Positions 19,783 to 28,880 are shown, counted from the first letter of the stretch. The stretch is DNA of 64,000 nucleotides from Carnimonas bestiolae (GCF_051251125.1 NZ_JBPCZL010000005.1); one strand, 5' to 3'. Program-made: numbers and translations. Notes: a model not told the origin generated them from the letters alone.

Positions 19783-20952
19783 CTACGAGGTAGCCTGATT
19801 TCTGACGTTGCCAGCATGGCCACCGCCGCCGAACACGCTCTTTTCGCCGAAGGAGGAGCGGATGCGATCGCGCGGTGAGTCGATGCCCAACTCAGGGAAG
19901 AGCAGTTCCGCAACGCTGTAGGCTTCTTCGAGATGGGGATAGCCCGAACCGATCACGGTATCAATGCCCAGTGCCTGGTATTCCCGCAGGCGTTCGGCCA
20001 CTGTCGCCGGAGAACCGACCAGCGCCGTGCCTGCTCCTGAACGCACCAGCCCAATGCCCGCCCATAGATTGGGGGACACTTCTAGCGCATCGCGGCGGCC
20101 GTTATGCAGCGCGAACATGCGCTGCTGGCCGACGGAATCAGAGGAGGCGCGCAGCGCTTTTTGCGCGTTCTCGATGGTTTCTTCATCAAGATGCTCAATC
20201 AGCTTGTCGGCGGCTGCCCATGCTTCTTCGTCGGTTTCACGTACAATGAAATGCAGCCTGATGCCAAAGGTCACCTTGTGGCCTTTCTTGGCCGCAGCAG
20301 CCTTGACCCGTTCGATTTTCTCTTTCACTTGCGCGGGCGGCTCGCCCCAGGTGAGGTATTTATCGACGAAGCCAGCCGAGAAATCGATCGCGGCGTCCGA
20401 TGAGCCGCCAAAGTAGATGGGCGGTCGCGGCTCCTGCACCGGCGGCAGGCCGAGACGAGCGTTGTGCGCCTTGATGTACTTGCCATCAAGGTTGGCCTGC
20501 CCGGTTTCAATCAGCGGTGTGAATACCTGGAAAAACTCTTCCGCGTGATCGTAACGTTCGTCGTGGGGCAGGAATACGCCGTCGCCGGCCAGCTCAGCGG
20601 CGTTGCCGCCGACCACGATATTAAGCAGCAGCCTGCCGCGCGAGAAACGATCAAGGGTTGAGGCTAGCCGCGCATAGTGTGCAGGCGAAGCGGTGCCAGG
20701 ACGAATCGCGACCAGAAACTTTAGGCGTTTGGTGCGCGCGGCAAGGTGAGCGGCAAGCACAAATGACTCCTCGCAGGCGGAGCCAGTAGGAATCAGCACG
20801 CCGGAGTAGCCAAGACGATCAACCGTTTGAGCCAGCTCGCTAAAATAATCCGGGTCCGGATCACGCACGCGTTGATCAGAGCCCAGATATGCGCCATCGC
20901 CCGAAGAGGGAATAAACCATAAAAAATCGAGAGGTTGGGTATCTAAAGCCAT
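19783..20952 (-). CDS. ssuD: FMNH2-dependent alkanesulfonate monooxygenase SsuD
   Basis: Flavin-dependent TIM-barrel monooxygenase of 389 residues (luciferase-like family) that releases sulfite from C1-C12 alkanesulfonates during sulfate starvation. Family blocks seen are the N-terminal DFLWFIPSSGDGAYLG, LVAIRPGTASPAHYARLASTLDRFS, VVGGNAAELAGDG and YFGGSSDAAIDF. The C-terminal GGGGHAGNVR segment matches SsuD tails. It stands alone: no ssuE flavin reductase or ssuABC transporter adjoins it. The divergent neighbour is an outer-membrane porin; tauABC is about 11 kb away and could supply substrate. CysB/Cbl-type control is expected but no clear site was found. Confidence 0.92.
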   Translation of the reverse strand: MALDTQPLDFLWFIPSSGDGAYLGSDQRVRDPDPDYFSELAQTVDRLGYSGVLIPTGSACEESFVLAAHLAARTKRLKFLVAIRPGTASPAHYARLASTLDRFSRGRLLLNIVVGGNAAELAGDGVFLPHDERYDHAEEFFQVFTPLIETGQANLDGKYIKAHNARLGLPPVQEPRPPIYFGGSSDAAIDFSAGFVDKYLTWGEPPAQVKEKIERVKAAAAKKGHKVTFGIRLHFIVRETDEEAWAAADKLIEHLDEETIENAQKALRASSDSVGQQRMFALHNGRRDALEVSPNLWAGIGLVRSGAGTALVGSPATVAERLREYQALGIDTVIGSGYPHLEEAYSVAELLFPELGIDSPRDRIRSSFGEKSVFGGGGHAGNVRNQATS

Positions 20953-21366
20953 GGTAAATCCGTATGTCCTGTAGTGGAAACAGCGCCAGAGCAGGGATGG
21001 GCGTAGCGGCGATATGGCGATGCCGCATCAGCGCTCGTTTGGAAATTCAGATTCATCGCATGCACTGGCGTGTTGAGTATGAATAATGCTGCAAAAGCCA
21101 TGCCATGGGAGGCAGCGGCGTTCACTACGCGACGCTGGGCTGTGGTGGGGATATTCAGCGATGCTTGATGCTGTTGGAAACTCAACATAACGCGTTTATA
21201 GGTGCTGGAAATTAAACACTTATGTTGAATACCCACGATGGTAACGGTTACTTTTTACGCTGGGTCAGCAAGTAGTTAGTCACCGATTGCTGAAATAAGC
21301 ATTTACTCAGTTCGATACACCATTAAGATATTGCATGATGTTTTATACATATTGTTAGGGGATACA
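20953..21366 (+). other. Divergent intergenic region ssuD/porin
   Basis: Gene-free 414 bases between two divergent genes, so it must hold both promoters. The segment before the porin is AT-rich, with TATACA at 21344-21349 and AGGGGA before the ATG. A short perfect inverted repeat GTAAC-G-GTTAC lies at 21241-21251. Isolated TATTCA/TGAATA half-sites like those of the cysP and sbp sites occur, but no full 6-5-6 repeat. Confidence 0.4.
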
Positions 21367-22770
21367 ATGACAACTTTTCCACGCAAAAGCGGCGTTCGCA
21401 CAGCGTCGCGTCTTTTGGGAAGCAGCACTGCAGGGGTGCTATTTGCCATGTCGGCTCATGCGGCTGAGGTGACCGATGTTGGGCTCACCAAGGATGGCAT
21501 TCTTGAATCCCCCGCCGATCACGCGATTTACGATAATCCCTCTCAGGGCGTGCGCTTGAACGGCGGCTTCTCGCTGCTGGGCTACGCTGCTGGTACCCAT
21601 AACATCAACTACGGCAGCCGCACCGGTAACAAACACAAAAGCCCTGCCTGGTGGGAAGCAACCGTCGCGCCGTCGCTGACGGCGGAATACGACCTGCCCA
21701 ATAACGCTGGCACGCTGTTCGGTGGTACCACTGCGTTCTACACCATGACGCGCGGTAATAGCGACGGCGATCCCGCTGGCGCGACGCCGGATCACCCCGA
21801 GCACTTCCGCCTCGACACGGCATACCTTGGATGGCGCAGTGGCGATCTGTTTGCCGATAGCCTTGGCAAGGATGCGTTTACCTTCTCCTTCGGTCGCCAG
21901 TCATTCGAATTTGGCGATGGCTTCCTGATCGGCGACGGTTTCACCGAGCAGGGAAAATACGGTGGTTACTACATTGGCCCAAGCAGCGGCTTCCATTCGA
22001 GCGCGGTGCTGTCGTTTGATAGCAACGGCTGGCACGCTGACCTCTTCCACTTGAAGGCCAGTGAATACAATCTGCTGGAAGGCAACTACGGCGAATATCA
22101 GAACACTTCGCTTAACGGCTTGAACGTCGACTATACGCTGGATAAGCGCGCCCAATTCGGCGCCGCCTATGTGCACGCGTATAACTCGTGGGACTCCTCA
22201 CGCAACGGCATGGACGTTTACAACGTGCGCGCCAAAGGAGTGCCGTTTGAAGCGCTGCCAGGTTTCTCAGTGGGTGGTCAGTACGTGTGGGAAGACCGCG
22301 ATCAGGGCGGCAACGGCCATGCGTGGTATGGACAGGCAAGCTATGCGTTCCAGGATACCCCCTGGAATCCCGTTATTTCCTACCGTCGTGCCGAGTACGG
22401 TGAAAACTACGACTCGATGTACAACTCCTTTGCCGGTGGCTGGGGAAGCTGGTACTACGGTGAAATCGCCGGCGAATACCAGATCAGCAACAACAATATG
22501 AACATCGATATGCTGAAGGTTGCGGTGCAGCCTGCCGACTTCGTCGAAACCGGTTTGATTGGATATAACTTCCGCCGCAAAACGGCGACCGGCAGCGGCA
22601 GCAGAAACTTCTCCAAAGAGATTAACCTATACGCTGACTGGACCATCACCAACAACTTCTCGCTGTCCACGGTCTACGGTATCGCGTTCCCCGACGACGC
22701 GGCGAAAGCGGACTTCGGCAGCAAAAAGAACAGCCAGATTGCCGAAGTGTTCGCTACCTACGCGTTCTAA
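21367..22770 (+). CDS. Outer-membrane beta-barrel porin-like protein
   Basis: Protein of 467 residues with a Sec signal peptide (cleavage after AMSAHA) and a C-terminal phenylalanine (FATYAF), the signal for BAM insertion. The body is a run of alternating aromatic-hydrophobic strands with Gly/Asn/Asp turns, typical of a porin of 16-18 strands. ATG 21367 with TAGGGGA upstream was chosen over a start 36 bases earlier. I cannot assign a substrate: the size suits OprD/OprE-like or alginate-export-like porins. It is divergent from ssuD, which raises the possibility of a role in sulfonate uptake; this is inference from position only. Confidence 0.75.
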   Translation: MTTFPRKSGVRTASRLLGSSTAGVLFAMSAHAAEVTDVGLTKDGILESPADHAIYDNPSQGVRLNGGFSLLGYAAGTHNINYGSRTGNKHKSPAWWEATVAPSLTAEYDLPNNAGTLFGGTTAFYTMTRGNSDGDPAGATPDHPEHFRLDTAYLGWRSGDLFADSLGKDAFTFSFGRQSFEFGDGFLIGDGFTEQGKYGGYYIGPSSGFHSSAVLSFDSNGWHADLFHLKASEYNLLEGNYGEYQNTSLNGLNVDYTLDKRAQFGAAYVHAYNSWDSSRNGMDVYNVRAKGVPFEALPGFSVGGQYVWEDRDQGGNGHAWYGQASYAFQDTPWNPVISYRRAEYGENYDSMYNSFAGGWGSWYYGEIAGEYQISNNNMNIDMLKVAVQPADFVETGLIGYNFRRKTATGSGSRNFSKEINLYADWTITNNFSLSTVYGIAFPDDAAKADFGSKKNSQIAEVFATYAF

Positions 22771-22902
22771 CGAATGCGCTGCCACCGAACAGGGTGGCAG
22801 CCTCGTAGAAATCGCCGTCAAACATCCTCCGAGGCGTTGCTTTCGGGGGTGTTTTTTTGTGTGCGTAAAGCCACGAGCGGACGGGCGAGTGTCGTAGCAT
22901 GT

Positions 22903-23136
22903 CGCCCCGACGCCCCGACGCCCCGACGCCCCGACGCCCCGACGCCCCGAACCAGCCGAACCAGCCGAACCAGCCGAACCAGCCGAACCAGCCGAACCAG
23001 CCGAACCAGCCGAACCAGCCGAACCAGCCGAATCAGCCGAATCAGCCGAATCAGCCGAATCAGCCGAATCAGCCGAATCAGCCGAATCAGCCGAATCAGC
23101 CGAATCAGCCGAATCAGCCGAATCAGCCGAATCAGC
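22903..23136 (+). repeat. Minisatellite: 6 x 8 bp, then 20 x 9 bp
   Basis: Six perfect copies of CGCCCCGA (22903-22950) run into nine perfect copies of ACCAGCCGA (22951-23031), then eleven perfect copies of ATCAGCCGA (23032-23130) and six bases of a partial copy. The two 9-bp variants differ by one base and are strictly segregated rather than interspersed. The array is intergenic, between the porin and the zinc receptor. Reading frames through it (repeats of Asn-Gln-Pro, Ser-Ala-Gly and so on) exist on both strands but have no ribosome site or recognisable flanking domain, so it is treated as non-coding. Confidence 0.95.
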
Positions 23137-23189
23137 TCTGCGCTGCGTCGAGGTTAACAAAAGATTTTCGTCGCCCTTCACCTTTAAAG

Positions 23190-23204
23190 TGCAATAGTAT
23201 AACA
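23190..23204 (+). promoter_or_regulatory. Zur-type operator before znuD
   Basis: TGCAATAGTATAACA matches the gammaproteobacterial Zur palindrome TGTTATAnTATAACA at 12 of 14 defined positions. It overlaps a plausible -10 region and lies 52 bases before the start of the zinc receptor, where repression by zinc-loaded Zur would act. Confidence 0.7.
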
Positions 23205-23256
23205 TTTCAAAAATAACAAGCATTCACTCCATCCCGTACTGCAAGAGAGCTCTTTC

Positions 23257-25440
23257 ATGTTGTTTCTTCCCCTCCGCGCTGTTACGCGGCCCCGCTTGGC
23301 GGCAGCGCTGCTGTTCGCCTATCCCTTGGCGGCTGTAGCGCAAAGCCCCGTACCCGACAACGCTAGTGCCAACGCCAACGCCAACGCCAACGCCAACGCC
23401 AACGCCAACGCCAACGCCAACGCCAACGCCAACGCCAACGCCAATACCCCGCAAGAGGACGACTCCGGCAGCCAGCAGCAACACACTACGCGATTACCGG
23501 AAATCCAGGTCACCGCTAACCCCTTCGCCAGCACGCGTCTTTCGTCGCCAAGCACGGTAGTCACGGGGGATGAGCTTAACTATCGTCAGCAAGCCAGCCT
23601 GGGGGAAACGCTTAATGGCTTGCCCGGCGTTTCGTCGAGCTACTTTGGGCCTTTTGCCAGCCGCCCGATCATTCGGGGTATGGATGGTGACCGTATTCGC
23701 ATTCTGCGCAACGGCACTGAATCATTCGATGCGTCGTCGCTGTCGCAGGACCATGCGGTGCCGGAAGATCCTATGGGGCTGGATCGGGTAGAGGTGTTAC
23801 GTGGACCTTCGGCGCTGCTGTACGGCGGTAATGCCATCGGCGGGGTGGTCAACACCATCGACGGGCGTATTCCCAAACAGCCAGTGGAAGGTGTCAACGG
23901 TAAGGTCGAAAGTGGCTTCTCCACGGCCAATAACGATCGTCATGCGGGCGCTTCGCTCAATACCGGCCACGACGGCTTCAATCTACACGTTGACGGCTCA
24001 TCGCGTTCTTTCCAGCGTCTGCGTATTCCGGGGCATGCGGCGACCAAGCGCTTCAGGCAGGAAAACCCTGATGACGAGCACAGCGATGAGAGCGGTCGGC
24101 TCGCTAACAGCGATGGTCGCGCGGATTCGGCAACCATCGGCACGTCCTATGCGTGGGATCACGGCCACGCTGGGTTCTCCTACAATCGCTACCGTTCCAA
24201 CTATGGCTCGGTCGCGGAGCCCGATGCGCGGCTGGATATGCAGCAGGACAATTATCGTTTCGATAGTGAAGTACGTGATCTGGACGGCCCTTTCACCTCA
24301 CTAAAGGCGCAAGCCAACTACACCCACTACAAGCACAGTGAAATCGAGGATGGGGAGGTGGGGACCACCTTCAAGAATCGCGGTGTCGATGCGCGCATCG
24401 AAGCGCACCATGGGGCGCTAGGTCCGCTGGATGGAGTGGTGGGCACGGAGTTTTCGCATAGCCGCTTCTCGGCATTGGGTGAGGAGGGCTTCATTCCTCA
24501 AACCGATACCGATAAGTACGCGCTGTTCGCGCTGGAGAAATGGCAGGTAACGCCGCGACTCGACCTGAACTTCGGCGCACGGCTCGATTACACCCGCCTG
24601 AGCCCGGATGCTCAGGGGGCTGCACAGTTTGCTGATAGCCGTGACCGTAATTTCGTCACCCCGAGTCTATCGCTAGGCAGCGTGTTCAAGCTTGACGATA
24701 TCTGGTCGCTGACCGGAAACCTTAGCTACACCGAGCGCGCGCCCACCTTCTATGAGCTGTACGCCAACGGTCCTCACGGCGCTACCGGCACCTACGAAGT
24801 GGGTAATCCCAATGCCAGTCGCGAGAAGGCGATTGCCGCCGATGCAGCGCTGGAGTTCGATACCGGCAAGCACTCTGGTCGAGTGGGCGTGTTCTACACT
24901 CATTTCGGTAATTATTTAGGCATGCGTGGCACCGGCGAGGAGCAGCCCGGTGAAGACGGTCCACTGCCGGTATATGAGTACGCCGACACTAAAGCGCGCT
25001 TTTATGGCGTAGAAGCCCAAAGCAAATGGCAGCTGTACGACGGTCCTTCGGGGCTTTATCAGATCGAAGCCGGCGGTGACTACACCAATGCCGAAGACAC
25101 CGAACGTCATCAGCCGCTGCCCCGTATCGCACCGTTTCGGTTGCGTTCGGCGCTGGATTGGCAGCTTGAAGACTGGGATGCGCAGGTATCCGTGGAGCAT
25201 GCTGCGGGGCAGCATCGCGTGCCGCATAACAGTGGTGACGATAGCTTGAGCACCGGCGGCTACACTCGGCTGGATACGCGTCTTGGCTACCATTTCGATG
25301 TCGGGGCGACCCAGTGGTTCGCCTTCGTGAAAGGCGGCAACCTCACGGATGCCAAGATTCGCTATGCGTCTTCGGTGCTGCGTGAGTATTCGCCCGCTGC
25401 CAGACGTAATGTGCAGCTTGGTGTGCAAATGGAGTTCTAG
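23257..25440 (+). CDS. znuD: TonB-dependent zinc receptor, ZnuD type
   Basis: Outer-membrane TonB-dependent receptor of 727 residues. A signal peptide (to AAVA, about residue 28) is followed by a low-complexity Asn-Ala repeat (residues 39-62), the plug domain from LPEIQVTANPF, and a beta-barrel ending in Phe. The plug blocks SLGETLNGLPGVSSSYFG, SRPIIRGMDGDRIRIL, DASSLSQDHAVPEDP and RVEVLRGPSALLYGGNAIGG are those of the ZnuD group, which imports zinc (and in some cases heme). An Asp/Glu/His-rich stretch (NPDDEHSDES) suits an external metal-capture loop. A Zur-type operator directly upstream supports zinc as the substrate. Two tandem-repeat tracts lie before and inside the gene. Confidence 0.88.
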   Translation: MLFLPLRAVTRPRLAAALLFAYPLAAVAQSPVPDNASANANANANANANANANANANANANANTPQEDDSGSQQQHTTRLPEIQVTANPFASTRLSSPSTVVTGDELNYRQQASLGETLNGLPGVSSSYFGPFASRPIIRGMDGDRIRILRNGTESFDASSLSQDHAVPEDPMGLDRVEVLRGPSALLYGGNAIGGVVNTIDGRIPKQPVEGVNGKVESGFSTANNDRHAGASLNTGHDGFNLHVDGSSRSFQRLRIPGHAATKRFRQENPDDEHSDESGRLANSDGRADSATIGTSYAWDHGHAGFSYNRYRSNYGSVAEPDARLDMQQDNYRFDSEVRDLDGPFTSLKAQANYTHYKHSEIEDGEVGTTFKNRGVDARIEAHHGALGPLDGVVGTEFSHSRFSALGEEGFIPQTDTDKYALFALEKWQVTPRLDLNFGARLDYTRLSPDAQGAAQFADSRDRNFVTPSLSLGSVFKLDDIWSLTGNLSYTERAPTFYELYANGPHGATGTYEVGNPNASREKAIAADAALEFDTGKHSGRVGVFYTHFGNYLGMRGTGEEQPGEDGPLPVYEYADTKARFYGVEAQSKWQLYDGPSGLYQIEAGGDYTNAEDTERHQPLPRIAPFRLRSALDWQLEDWDAQVSVEHAAGQHRVPHNSGDDSLSTGGYTRLDTRLGYHFDVGATQWFAFVKGGNLTDAKIRYASSVLREYSPAARRNVQLGVQMEF
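23371..23442 (+). repeat. In-frame AACGCC hexanucleotide repeat in znuD
   Basis: Twelve perfect copies of AACGCC encode an (Asn-Ala)12 spacer between the signal peptide and the plug. A degenerate copy (AACGCTAGTGCC) precedes it. Copy-number change would lengthen or shorten the spacer by two residues per unit without breaking the frame. Confidence 0.95.
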
Positions 25441-25500
25441 CAGCAATAAACACCAGCGGTGCGGCCACAGGCTGCATTCGCAAGTGGCAATGTCCCCTTT

Positions 25501-25527
25501 GCCTACCGGTTACCGGTAGGCTTTTTT
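25501..25527 (+). terminator. znuD terminator
   Basis: GCCTACCGG/CCGGTAGGC near-perfect palindrome followed by six T, 60 bases after the znuD stop. Confidence 0.85.
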
Positions 25528-25919
25528 AATGTTGGGGAAACAGGTATGTCGATAGGGAAGGCCGCGTCATCACGCTTCGGTAAGCGATCGATATCGCTAT
25601 CGAACGGGAACTCTTGGCCGTGGCATGCGTCCCAATGGTGCTGTCCGGGAGGCGAACTTATAGGAACCACCACGCGATTCGTTGTCTGGCGGGCGTGGGA
25701 GATGCTTGGCGCTGAGGCGCAGCGTTGAGAGCATTGCTGCGCTTCAATCGATGATACGCAACGTTGGCGATCTCATTGGCGTCTGGCTGCCGCTTCATTC
25801 TCAAGGCACGGTGCAATGAGGGAGGGCGCGCTGCCCCGCTGGTCACTGTCTTTGTGGTTGGCTCCGATTCGCTTCCTGATCGTGCAGCACTTACACTAGA
25901 GCACCTCTAACAATACACC
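25528..25919 (+). other. Intergenic region before the amidase
   Basis: About 390 bases without a supported gene. Short open frames exist but have no ribosome site or family resemblance. I see no clear operator; it probably carries the amidase promoter. Confidence 0.4.
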
Positions 25920-27149
25920 GTGGCCAGCAACTCTCGGATTCGCATGTCTTATCATTCTTCGCTTCCCGCCGTACAGCACCGCTCGCCCTCTGGCTGGTGT
26001 GTGCTGCTGCTTTTTACTCTGCTGATGTTGGCCGTTACGGCTCAGGCTGCACATGCAGCGCAAGTGCGCGCAGTCAGTTCGGTGAACGGTAGTACCGAAC
26101 AGCGTATCAGAATCGATACCTCAGGCCCTGCGGTCAGCCAGCCGCATGTGTTCACTCTTTCGAACCCTTCGCGTGTGGTGGTGGATTTGCCTGCGTCGAA
26201 GGTGGCGTCAGGCAATAACTTTGGCAGCCTGCGCAAGAACTGGGTAACCAACGTGCGTTATGGCAGCCTGAAGGGAGGCTCCTTACGGCTGGTAATGGAT
26301 GTGTCGCGCGCTCCCCAGGGGCAGCCGCAGGTAGAAACCACGGGGGGATACGTCAGGGTGACCTTTGGCGGTGCTCAGGCGGCGGCACCGGCAGCGGCGT
26401 CCCGCACGGCATCTTCGAAGGGAGCGACGCAACACCATCGCGATATTGTGGTGGCGATCGACCCTGGCCACGGCGGGAAGGATACCGGCACCACCGGAAG
26501 CGATGGCACCTATGAGAAAACCGTGGTGCTTAGCATCGCCAAGCAGGTGGTCAATAACCTCAACAAATGCTCCGGTTTCAAGGCCTTCATGACCCGCGAT
26601 GGCGATTACTTCCTTACTTTGCCGCAGCGCGTCGAGACCGCGCGTGATCACCATGCCGACTTTTTCGCCTCGATTCACGCTAACGCGGCCAAAGGGCGCT
26701 CAGCGCATGGCACGCTGATTTTTGCGCTATCGGAGCACGGTGCTTCCTCGACAATGGCAAGCTGGATGGCACGCAAAGAGAACCATTCTTCCATGCTCAA
26801 TGATGCCGATGCAGTGGATCTGAGCGATAAATCGGCATCGGTGCGGCGCACGCTGATCGATCTTAGCCTGGGCTCCAAGGAAGAGCGCTCGTCAGCGGCA
26901 GGCCTGGATTTGGTCAAAAGCATTTCCAAGGTCAATTCGATGTTCAACTACAACGTCGAGAAGGCAAACTTCGCGGTATTGCGCTCACCTGATATTCCGG
27001 CGGTGCTGGTCGAAACCGATTTCCTCTCCAGTCCTACGGGCCTTGCCAAGCTGAAATCGCCGGCGTTCCAGGCGCGAATGGGCAAAGCAATTGCCGACGG
27101 CATTATCCGCTACTTCCAACTGCATCCGCCTCACAAACCTGAGGAGTAA
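25920..27149 (+). CDS. amiC: N-acetylmuramoyl-L-alanine amidase (AMIN + Amidase_3)
   Basis: Periplasmic zinc amidase of 409 residues that cleaves septal peptidoglycan for daughter-cell separation. A Sec signal peptide ends near AAHA; an AMIN domain (about 45-150) for septal targeting is followed by a Pro/Ala-rich linker and the catalytic domain. Zinc and catalytic residues are visible: His184 (DPGHGGKDTG), Glu199 (TYEKTV), His253 (SIHANAA) and Glu365 (LVETDFL). There is no C-terminal LysM, so it resembles AmiC more than AmiB. The GTG start at 25920 has no ribosome site; ATG 25944 is an equally possible start. Confidence 0.88.
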   Translation: MASNSRIRMSYHSSLPAVQHRSPSGWCVLLLFTLLMLAVTAQAAHAAQVRAVSSVNGSTEQRIRIDTSGPAVSQPHVFTLSNPSRVVVDLPASKVASGNNFGSLRKNWVTNVRYGSLKGGSLRLVMDVSRAPQGQPQVETTGGYVRVTFGGAQAAAPAAASRTASSKGATQHHRDIVVAIDPGHGGKDTGTTGSDGTYEKTVVLSIAKQVVNNLNKCSGFKAFMTRDGDYFLTLPQRVETARDHHADFFASIHANAAKGRSAHGTLIFALSEHGASSTMASWMARKENHSSMLNDADAVDLSDKSASVRRTLIDLSLGSKEERSSAAGLDLVKSISKVNSMFNYNVEKANFAVLRSPDIPAVLVETDFLSSPTGLAKLKSPAFQARMGKAIADGIIRYFQLHPPHKPEE

Positions 27150-27182
27150 CGGTGGCCCGAGCCAATCCCAACGGTTAATACA

Positions 27183-27223
27183 AGCGTCCGTCATTCGACT
27201 ATTCGATGGCGGACGCTGTCGTT
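27183..27223 (+). terminator. Probable terminator after amiC
   Basis: AGCGTCCG (27183-27190) pairs with CGGACGCT (27210-27217), with partial inner pairing, followed by GTCGTTTT. The loop is large and the T tract short, so strength is uncertain. Confidence 0.4.
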
Positions 27224-27392
27224 TTGCACGGTTGCTTTCGTTTGGTGGTAGGCAAGCCCCAAAAATCTCACTAATCTTCTTGCAAGCGCCCATGATCGTA
27301 CGCGATGTGGCGCCGCTCTTTGGCGAGCGCGATATGAACTGCCGGACGTTGCCTGGCAGTGCGTTTCTAACGGCCCAGCACAGGAGCACGAC

Positions 27393-28667
27393 ATGGTGAA
27401 GCCGCTTGCGGTCGGTCATTGGTGGCAGCCGAAGTGGGGAGTAGTGGGGCTGCTATGGCTGGTCTCTTTCATCAATTACGCTGACCGCAATGCGATCACG
27501 GCGGTGATGCCGATGATTCGTAGCGATTTCCAGCTTGATAACGCTGCGTTGGGCTTGCTGAGTTCCTCGTTCCTATGGGTATACGCCAGTGCCGCTATGC
27601 TGGTGGGGGTTCTGGGTGATCGCTACAGCCGCAAGTGGGTGATTATCTGGGGACTGGTCGCGTGGAGCTTTTTCACGCTGGTATCGCCGCTCGCCAGCAT
27701 TTTTCCGCTGTTTTTGATTTTGCGCGCGCTGACCGGACTGGGAGAAGCCTGCTATTACCCAGCGGGTACGGCGCTGATCAGCGACTTTCACGATGACAGA
27801 ACGCGTGGCAAAGCGCTGTCGATCCATCAGACCGCCGTTTTCGCCGGTGGCGCGCTAGGAACCGTTGGCGCCGCCTGGATTGCGGGACTGTGGTCGTGGC
27901 ACGACGCCTTCTATCTTTATGGTGTACTGGGCATCGCCTATGCCTTGCTGCTAGCGCGTATCTTGCCCGGCAATACCAGCAAGCGGCGTGAGCGCGTGGT
28001 GAGTCTGGGCAGAGAAACGCCTTACGCACTGCTGAAACGAATCCCCGCCGTTTGGATACTGTGTCTGGTTTACTTCTTCGCCAACTCCGTCAGTAACGGC
28101 TTGCTGATCTGGGCGCCCACCTTGTTTGTCGATGAGCTTCACATGTCGCTAACCGGTGCCAGTTTATTTGGCGCAGCAACGCTCAACCTGGCGGGCTTTA
28201 TTGCCGTGCTGTGCAGTGGCGTTATCGCCGACTGGGCTGTAAGTCGCCACCGTGCCGCGCGCTTCTCAGTGCTCACGATTGGACTGGCCGCCGCACTGGT
28301 GTTTACCGCTGCCATAGCCATCGCTCACAGCGCCACTACCGTAGCCATCTGCCTACTGTGTGCCGGCTTCTTCAAAGGCATTTTCGACGGCTCCATCTAC
28401 TCCTCGATGCACGATCTCGTTCCCCCCTCATCCCGTGCCACCGCGGTGGGACTCATGACTACCCTCGGCTTCGCTGGCGCAGGGCTATGCCCACTACTGA
28501 TCGGCATTGGCGCCGATCATATCGGATTACCGCTATCGCTCGGGCTTACCGCACTGCTCGACTGTGCCGCCGTCGCCTTGCTGTTATTGGGGAGGCCATG
28601 GTTTAGGCGTGCCGTGGATGTGACGTTACAGGTGGAGCAGCAGGGCAAGAGTGTTAGGCATTCTTGA
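27393..28667 (+). CDS. MFS transporter, anion:cation symporter (ACS)-like
   Basis: Inner-membrane major facilitator of 424 residues with 12 predicted helices. The N terminus WLVSFINYADRNAITAVMPMI and the helix 2-3 loop GVLGDRYSRKWVI are typical of the ACS family (hexuronate, phthalate, dicarboxylate symporters). AGGAG lies six bases before the ATG. No catabolic genes adjoin it, so the substrate is unknown. It is followed by the repeat block. Confidence 0.8.
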   Translation: MVKPLAVGHWWQPKWGVVGLLWLVSFINYADRNAITAVMPMIRSDFQLDNAALGLLSSSFLWVYASAAMLVGVLGDRYSRKWVIIWGLVAWSFFTLVSPLASIFPLFLILRALTGLGEACYYPAGTALISDFHDDRTRGKALSIHQTAVFAGGALGTVGAAWIAGLWSWHDAFYLYGVLGIAYALLLARILPGNTSKRRERVVSLGRETPYALLKRIPAVWILCLVYFFANSVSNGLLIWAPTLFVDELHMSLTGASLFGAATLNLAGFIAVLCSGVIADWAVSRHRAARFSVLTIGLAAALVFTAAIAIAHSATTVAICLLCAGFFKGIFDGSIYSSMHDLVPPSSRATAVGLMTTLGFAGAGLCPLLIGIGADHIGLPLSLGLTALLDCAAVALLLLGRPWFRRAVDVTLQVEQQGKSVRHS

Positions 28668-28680
28668 GGGGAGCGGATTT

Positions 28681-28880
28681 TGGAGTTCGCGCGGGGTTTC
28701 AGTGTTGGTGGCTTTATTGGGTGGCTGATTTGGAGCTTGCGCGGGTTCTCGTTGTTGGTGGCTTTATCGGGTGGCTGATTTTGGAGCTTGCGCGGGTTCT
28801 CGTTGTTGGCGGCTTTATCGGGTGGCTGATTTTGGGCTGGCGCGGGTTTTCACTGGTGGCGGTTTTACCAATAACTCATT
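28681..28880 (+). repeat. Degenerate 50-bp tandem repeat, four units
   Basis: Four units of about 50 bases follow one another with motifs TGGAGCTTGCGCGGG, TTGTTGG, and GGCTTTATCGGGTGGCTGAT. Units 2 and 3 differ at about two positions; units 1 and 4 are more diverged. Two to three further related units recur at about 29056-29226, and an inverted unit at about 29522-29577. The repeat is contiguous and has no spacers. Confidence 0.85.

Noticed and set aside
22627..23223. Long frames through the minisatellite (Ser-Ala-Asp/Gly repeats on minus; Asn-Gln-Pro repeats on plus)
   Set aside because: A 9-bp repeat free of stops is open in all frames it permits. There is no ribosome site, signal or flanking domain, so no repeat protein is called.
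25459..25728. 89-codon frame after znuD
   Set aside because: It spans the znuD terminator, with no ribosome site or likeness to a protein family.
28681..28880. CRISPR-like array
   Set aside because: The units are contiguous 50-bp tandem repeats with no unique spacers, and no cas genes are present.
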